A stretch of 15,969 bases of DNA, taken from contig JAQWRF010000132.1 in the NCBI GenBank assembly GCA_029243845.1, positions 1-15,969 on the forward strand, written 5' to 3'. A program made the translations under genes and the position numbers. Within the stretch, counting starts at the first letter, position 1. Every line of letters begins with the position of its first letter. The notes below the pieces were generated by a model. It worked only from the letters and a program-made list of their open reading frames with translations. It ran no database searches and was not told the origin of the DNA. Positions 13,078 to 15,969 of the stretch are shown in pieces. Source of the DNA: Planctomycetota bacterium. Its GTDB lineage: Bacteria > Planctomycetota > UBA1135.

Positions 13078-14055
13078 TCACCTCCATCATCTTTAATGGT
13101 GCGTTTGCCGAATCCTCTAGGCGACGCGGTAATGGCATTACCGTTATTGGCCCACCTTAAACGTCAATTCCCTGATTGCTCGCTTACTTTGGCAGGAAAT
13201 CCGGCTTACGAGTCGCTATTCGACGGATTAGCTTATGTCGACCATTTTATTGGCCTCGATAATGGCGCCACTATTGCTCAACAAGTAAAACTTTTAAGAC
13301 AGCAACAATGTGACACAATCATCTTATGTCCCAATTCGTGGTCATCGGCAATAGTCGCCTATCGTGCAGGATTCAAACAACGCATCGGACGCCATCGGCA
13401 TGGGCGATCTTTACTCTTAACCCATGCTTTACCGGCAATTAGCGAACCGCGCTTAATGACAGAATTATATTCTGAGTTAATCGAAGCCTTTAACTGCGAC
13501 GCCGACGTCGCCCCAATTAGCCTGCCTTGCCCCGAACTCGATGTTGAATGGGCGCCGAAGCACGCGCATTACTTTATGGTTGCGCCTGGCGCTGCTTTTG
13601 GTGAGACCAAACAATATCCACTCGCGCTTATGGCTCAAGCCATTGACGGCATTTGTAACCGACATAATTTGCTACCGATTCTATTTGGTGCGCCGAACGA
13701 GCAGCAATCACTCACTGAGTTGTCACAATCACTCAAGCATTCAAATTTAATAGCGCCGTCCAGTGCAAGCTTAGGTGAAATCAAATACATGCTTAGTAAC
13801 GCGCAGTTCCTGCTATGCATGGATAGCGGCGCACGCCACATCGCTGCCGCCGTCGGCACTCCACAGATCGTTGTTTTCGGCCCAACCAACCCGGCATGGA
13901 CGGCGCACGCGATGGACAAAGCAGCGTTTATTTCAAACAGCACTCTAGATTGTCTTGGCTGTCATAAGAAAATATGTCCTATTCAAGGGCATCCATGTAT
14001 GAACAATCTCGACCCGCAGATTTTAGTCGATGCGTCGTCACGATTTATCGCCTAA
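13069..14055 (+). CDS. Glycosyltransferase family 9 (ADP-heptose:LPS heptosyltransferase-like)
   Basis: GT9 enzymes add heptose to the LPS inner core at the cytoplasmic face of the inner membrane. The 328-residue protein opens with VRLPNPLGDAVMALPLL (11-27), matching the family's GxLGDxxxxLP start with the conserved Asp. The donor-binding half contains VAPGAAFGETKQYP (171-184), MDSGARHIAAAVGTPQIVVF (251-270) and GPTNPAWT (271-278), which are diagnostic of WaaF/WaaC-type transferases. Four cysteines near the end (295, 298, 303, 310) resemble a C-terminal Cys pattern found in part of the family. ATG 13069 has no Shine-Dalgarno site; ATG 13096 would still keep the first motif. It diverges from the oxidoreductase and converges on ligA with a 30-bp gap. 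The true acceptor may be another surface glycan. Confidence 0.9.
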   Translation: MTASPPSSLMVRLPNPLGDAVMALPLLAHLKRQFPDCSLTLAGNPAYESLFDGLAYVDHFIGLDNGATIAQQVKLLRQQQCDTIILCPNSWSSAIVAYRAGFKQRIGRHRHGRSLLLTHALPAISEPRLMTELYSELIEAFNCDADVAPISLPCPELDVEWAPKHAHYFMVAPGAAFGETKQYPLALMAQAIDGICNRHNLLPILFGAPNEQQSLTELSQSLKHSNLIAPSSASLGEIKYMLSNAQFLLCMDSGARHIAAAVGTPQIVVFGPTNPAWTAHAMDKAAFISNSTLDCLGCHKKICPIQGHPCMNNLDPQILVDASSRFIA

Positions 14056-14085
14056 CGACGAGCGACTAACATTGTTGACCCAAGT

Positions 14086-15969
14086 TTATGATGAGAGCAG
14101 CGCACGAATTTGCTGCTCACTCAACACTTCGATACCTAAATCTTGCGCCTTGCTCAACTTGCTGCCAGCCTTGTCTCCCGCGACTAAGTAATCGGTTTTC
14201 TTCGACAAAGTACCTGTCACTTTACCGCCCGCTGCTTCGATAAGTGCCTTCATCTCTGGTCGTGAACACGACAGCGCGCCGGTCAACACAAACACTTTGG
14301 ACGCTACGGCATCTTTATGCTCGTCCGTACTAAGCTCCGCACTTTGCGGGCGTAAGCCGAAGCCAATCATTGCCTTAATGGCATCGCGGTTTTTCGCAGA
14401 GCCGACGAACTGTAATAATGAGCCCGCAACTTCTTTGCCTACACCTTCGATTTCACTTAATTGGGCGACAGCGTGTTCGCTGTCTATTGCTGACAGCGCC
14501 AGCAAGGAATCAATGCTATTAAATTTTGCACAGACCACCCGCGAAGTTTCTGGCCCGACATCGGGTATGCCTAGGCTAGACAAAAACTTATCTAGCCGAG
14601 GTTCTAAGGATGCGGCTATGCCATCACGCAACGCGTCAACGGATTTATCCCCCCAACCTTCTAATTTGGCAATAGCGTTGTAATCGAGATTGAACAGCTG
14701 CTCTGCACTATTCAGTAAGCCCTCGCCGTGCAATTGCACAACCGCTTTGTCACCAATGCCGTCTATGTTAAGCGCGGTGCGCGACACCATATATTGCACC
14801 CGGCGAATTAACTGTGCTGGGCAATCTATGTTTATGCAGAAACGATGCTCGCCATTGTCTTTTGCCTCTCCACCACATTCTGGGCATTGAGTGGGAAAAG
14901 AAAAGTCGCGCTCGCTGCCATCGCGCACACCAACAACAGGGCCGACAATTTGCGGAATGACGTCGCCGGCGCGACGTACGATTACCTGGTCTCCCAACTT
15001 GATGTCGAGCTCGGAGATATAAGCGGCATGATGTAAAGTAGCATGCTGTACGGTTACTCCACCAATATTTACGGGTTCGAGAACTGCACGCGGCGTCAAG
15101 CGCCCAGTGCGTCCGACTTGAACAAGTATGTCGAGCAACTTAGTAGTTTCTTCATGAGGGGCAAACTTATGTGCACAAACCCAGCGTGGAGTGCGGGCGC
15201 GCGAGCCGAGTAAATCACGCAACAGCTGCGAATCTACTTTGTAGACTACGCCGTCCATTTCGTAATCGATTGCATTACGCTGACTTTCGATGTCGTCGTG
15301 AAACTTAATCATTCCGGCCGCGTCATCAACAATCGCCGAATATGGCGACACCGCAAAGCCCCAATCTTTGGCGCCCTGCATCGCCTCACCATGAGTGGCA
15401 TACCTTTCGCCGCCCACTACGCGCACGACTTCATAACACATAAACCGCAGCGGGCGCGATGCCACCATCGCAGGGTCAAGCCTCTTAAGAGTACCTGCGG
15501 TCGCATTACGCGGATTGGCAAAAACGGCATCGCCATTTGCGCGCAACGCATTATTCATCGCATTGAAGCCAGCAATGGGCATCATTACTTCGCCGCGTAC
15601 TTCTAGAACTACAGGCGACTGATCACCGAACAAACGCAACGGTACTCCGCCGACAGCGCGAATGTTATTGGTAATGTCTTCACCAAACTGACCGTCGCCG
15701 CGAGAAATCGCCTGTGTCAGTACGCCATTCTCGTAAATCAAGCTTGCTGAAACGCCATCCCACTTAGGCTCGCAAATAAAAGTAGGCTGCGTATCCGTTT
15801 CAGAAGCCAAACCTTTACGCACGCGCGCCTCGAAATCAATAATCGAATCGTTACCGAATAGCGACTCGATCGATATCATCGGCACCGTATGTTCAACTTT
15901 CTTAAAACCACTGTCGCTGGTGACCGCTGCGCCCACACGTTGACTTGGGCTTGAGGCATCACACCAGTC
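14086..15969 (-). CDS. ligA: NAD-dependent DNA ligase, N-terminus cut by window edge
   Basis: LigA seals nicks in replication and repair, using NAD+ to adenylate its active-site lysine. The visible 627 residues are open to the right edge; compared with E. coli LigA (671) about 50 N-terminal residues, domain Ia, are missing. SPSQRVGAA near the edge is the normal linker, so the GTG at 15936 is internal and not the start. Visible parts are the adenylation domain with the active-site Lys in EPKWDGV (codon 15763-15765), SRGDGQFGEDITNNIR and FANPRNATAGTLKRLDP; the OB fold with QVGRTGRLTPRAVLEPV; a four-Cys zinc finger (CPEC...C...C, visible residues 362-383); helix-hairpin-helix repeats; and a C-terminal BRCT domain ending SEQQIRALLSS. 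All catalytic motifs appear intact. It converges with the GT9 gene. Confidence 0.97.
   Translation of the reverse strand, partial: DWCDASSPSQRVGAAVTSDSGFKKVEHTVPMISIESLFGNDSIIDFEARVRKGLASETDTQPTFICEPKWDGVSASLIYENGVLTQAISRGDGQFGEDITNNIRAVGGVPLRLFGDQSPVVLEVRGEVMMPIAGFNAMNNALRANGDAVFANPRNATAGTLKRLDPAMVASRPLRFMCYEVVRVVGGERYATHGEAMQGAKDWGFAVSPYSAIVDDAAGMIKFHDDIESQRNAIDYEMDGVVYKVDSQLLRDLLGSRARTPRWVCAHKFAPHEETTKLLDILVQVGRTGRLTPRAVLEPVNIGGVTVQHATLHHAAYISELDIKLGDQVIVRRAGDVIPQIVGPVVGVRDGSERDFSFPTQCPECGGEAKDNGEHRFCINIDCPAQLIRRVQYMVSRTALNIDGIGDKAVVQLHGEGLLNSAEQLFNLDYNAIAKLEGWGDKSVDALRDGIAASLEPRLDKFLSSLGIPDVGPETSRVVCAKFNSIDSLLALSAIDSEHAVAQLSEIEGVGKEVAGSLLQFVGSAKNRDAIKAMIGFGLRPQSAELSTDEHKDAVASKVFVLTGALSCSRPEMKALIEAAGGKVTGTLSKKTDYLVAGDKAGSKLSKAQDLGIEVLSEQQIRALLSS
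14095..14118. repeat. Short inverted repeat at the GT9-ligA junction
   Basis: GAGCAGC (14095-14101) and GCTGCTC (14112-14118) are perfect reverse complements around a ten-base loop. They lie in the last codons of ligA and 40 bases past the GT9 stop. No T-run follows on the + strand, so a terminator role for the GT9 gene is only a weak possibility. Confidence 0.25.

Noticed and set aside
15934..15936. GTG as the start codon of ligA.
   Set aside because: The frame continues upstream to the window edge with SPSQR, the normal LigA linker, so the true start lies outside the window.
1..15969. A hidden mobile element, defence system, CRISPR array or RNA gene.
   Set aside because: Gaps are at most about 76 bases, every gene belongs to a core or envelope family, and I saw no terminal repeats, transposase, integrase, spaced direct repeats or tRNA-like fold.

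Overview
The window is almost entirely protein coding: 15 genes, only about 270 non-coding bases, and no gene-free stretch longer than about 76 bases. I see no tRNA, rRNA, insertion sequence, CRISPR array, prophage or defence genes. LptB and an LPS heptosyltransferase-like GT9 enzyme point to a Gram-negative bacterium with an outer membrane. Base composition looks roughly balanced. Three traits would suit the Planctomycetota or another PVC-type lineage: a FliA/WhiG-type sigma factor inside a housekeeping operon, a type I signal peptidase enlarged by two periplasmic insertions, and start codons mostly without a Shine-Dalgarno match. That placement is inference only.

Layout. Bases 44-12038 carry thirteen genes on the + strand with overlaps or 1-70 bp gaps, probably one or a few long transcription units. 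In order: a Nudix hydrolase, an HD-domain protein, argS, apt, a FliA/WhiG-family sigma factor, birA, rph, rdgB, lepA, lepB, lptB, etfB and etfA. A Gfo/Idh/MocA oxidoreductase then lies on the - strand (12040-13038), tail to tail with etfA. A GT9 glycosyltransferase diverges from it on the + strand (13069-14055). ligA lies on the - strand (14086 to the right edge), and the edge cuts off its N-terminus.

How the genes fit together. The operon mixes translation (argS, lepA), RNA maturation (rph), nucleotide salvage and clean-up (Nudix, apt, rdgB, perhaps the HD protein), biotin attachment (birA), transcription initiation (sigma factor), the cell envelope (lepB, lptB) and electron transfer (etfBA). 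The pairs rph-rdgB, lepA-lepB and etfB-etfA are linkages known from many bacteria. Stop/start overlaps at Nudix/HD, HD/argS, sigma/birA, birA/rph and rph/rdgB suggest translational coupling.

No wholly new system stands out. The points most worth a second look are a perfect 13-bp inverted repeat embedded in the oxidoreductase gene just past etfA, the enlarged signal peptidase, the motility-class sigma factor in a housekeeping operon, and an operator-like dyad in the 30-bp divergent gap at 13039-13068.
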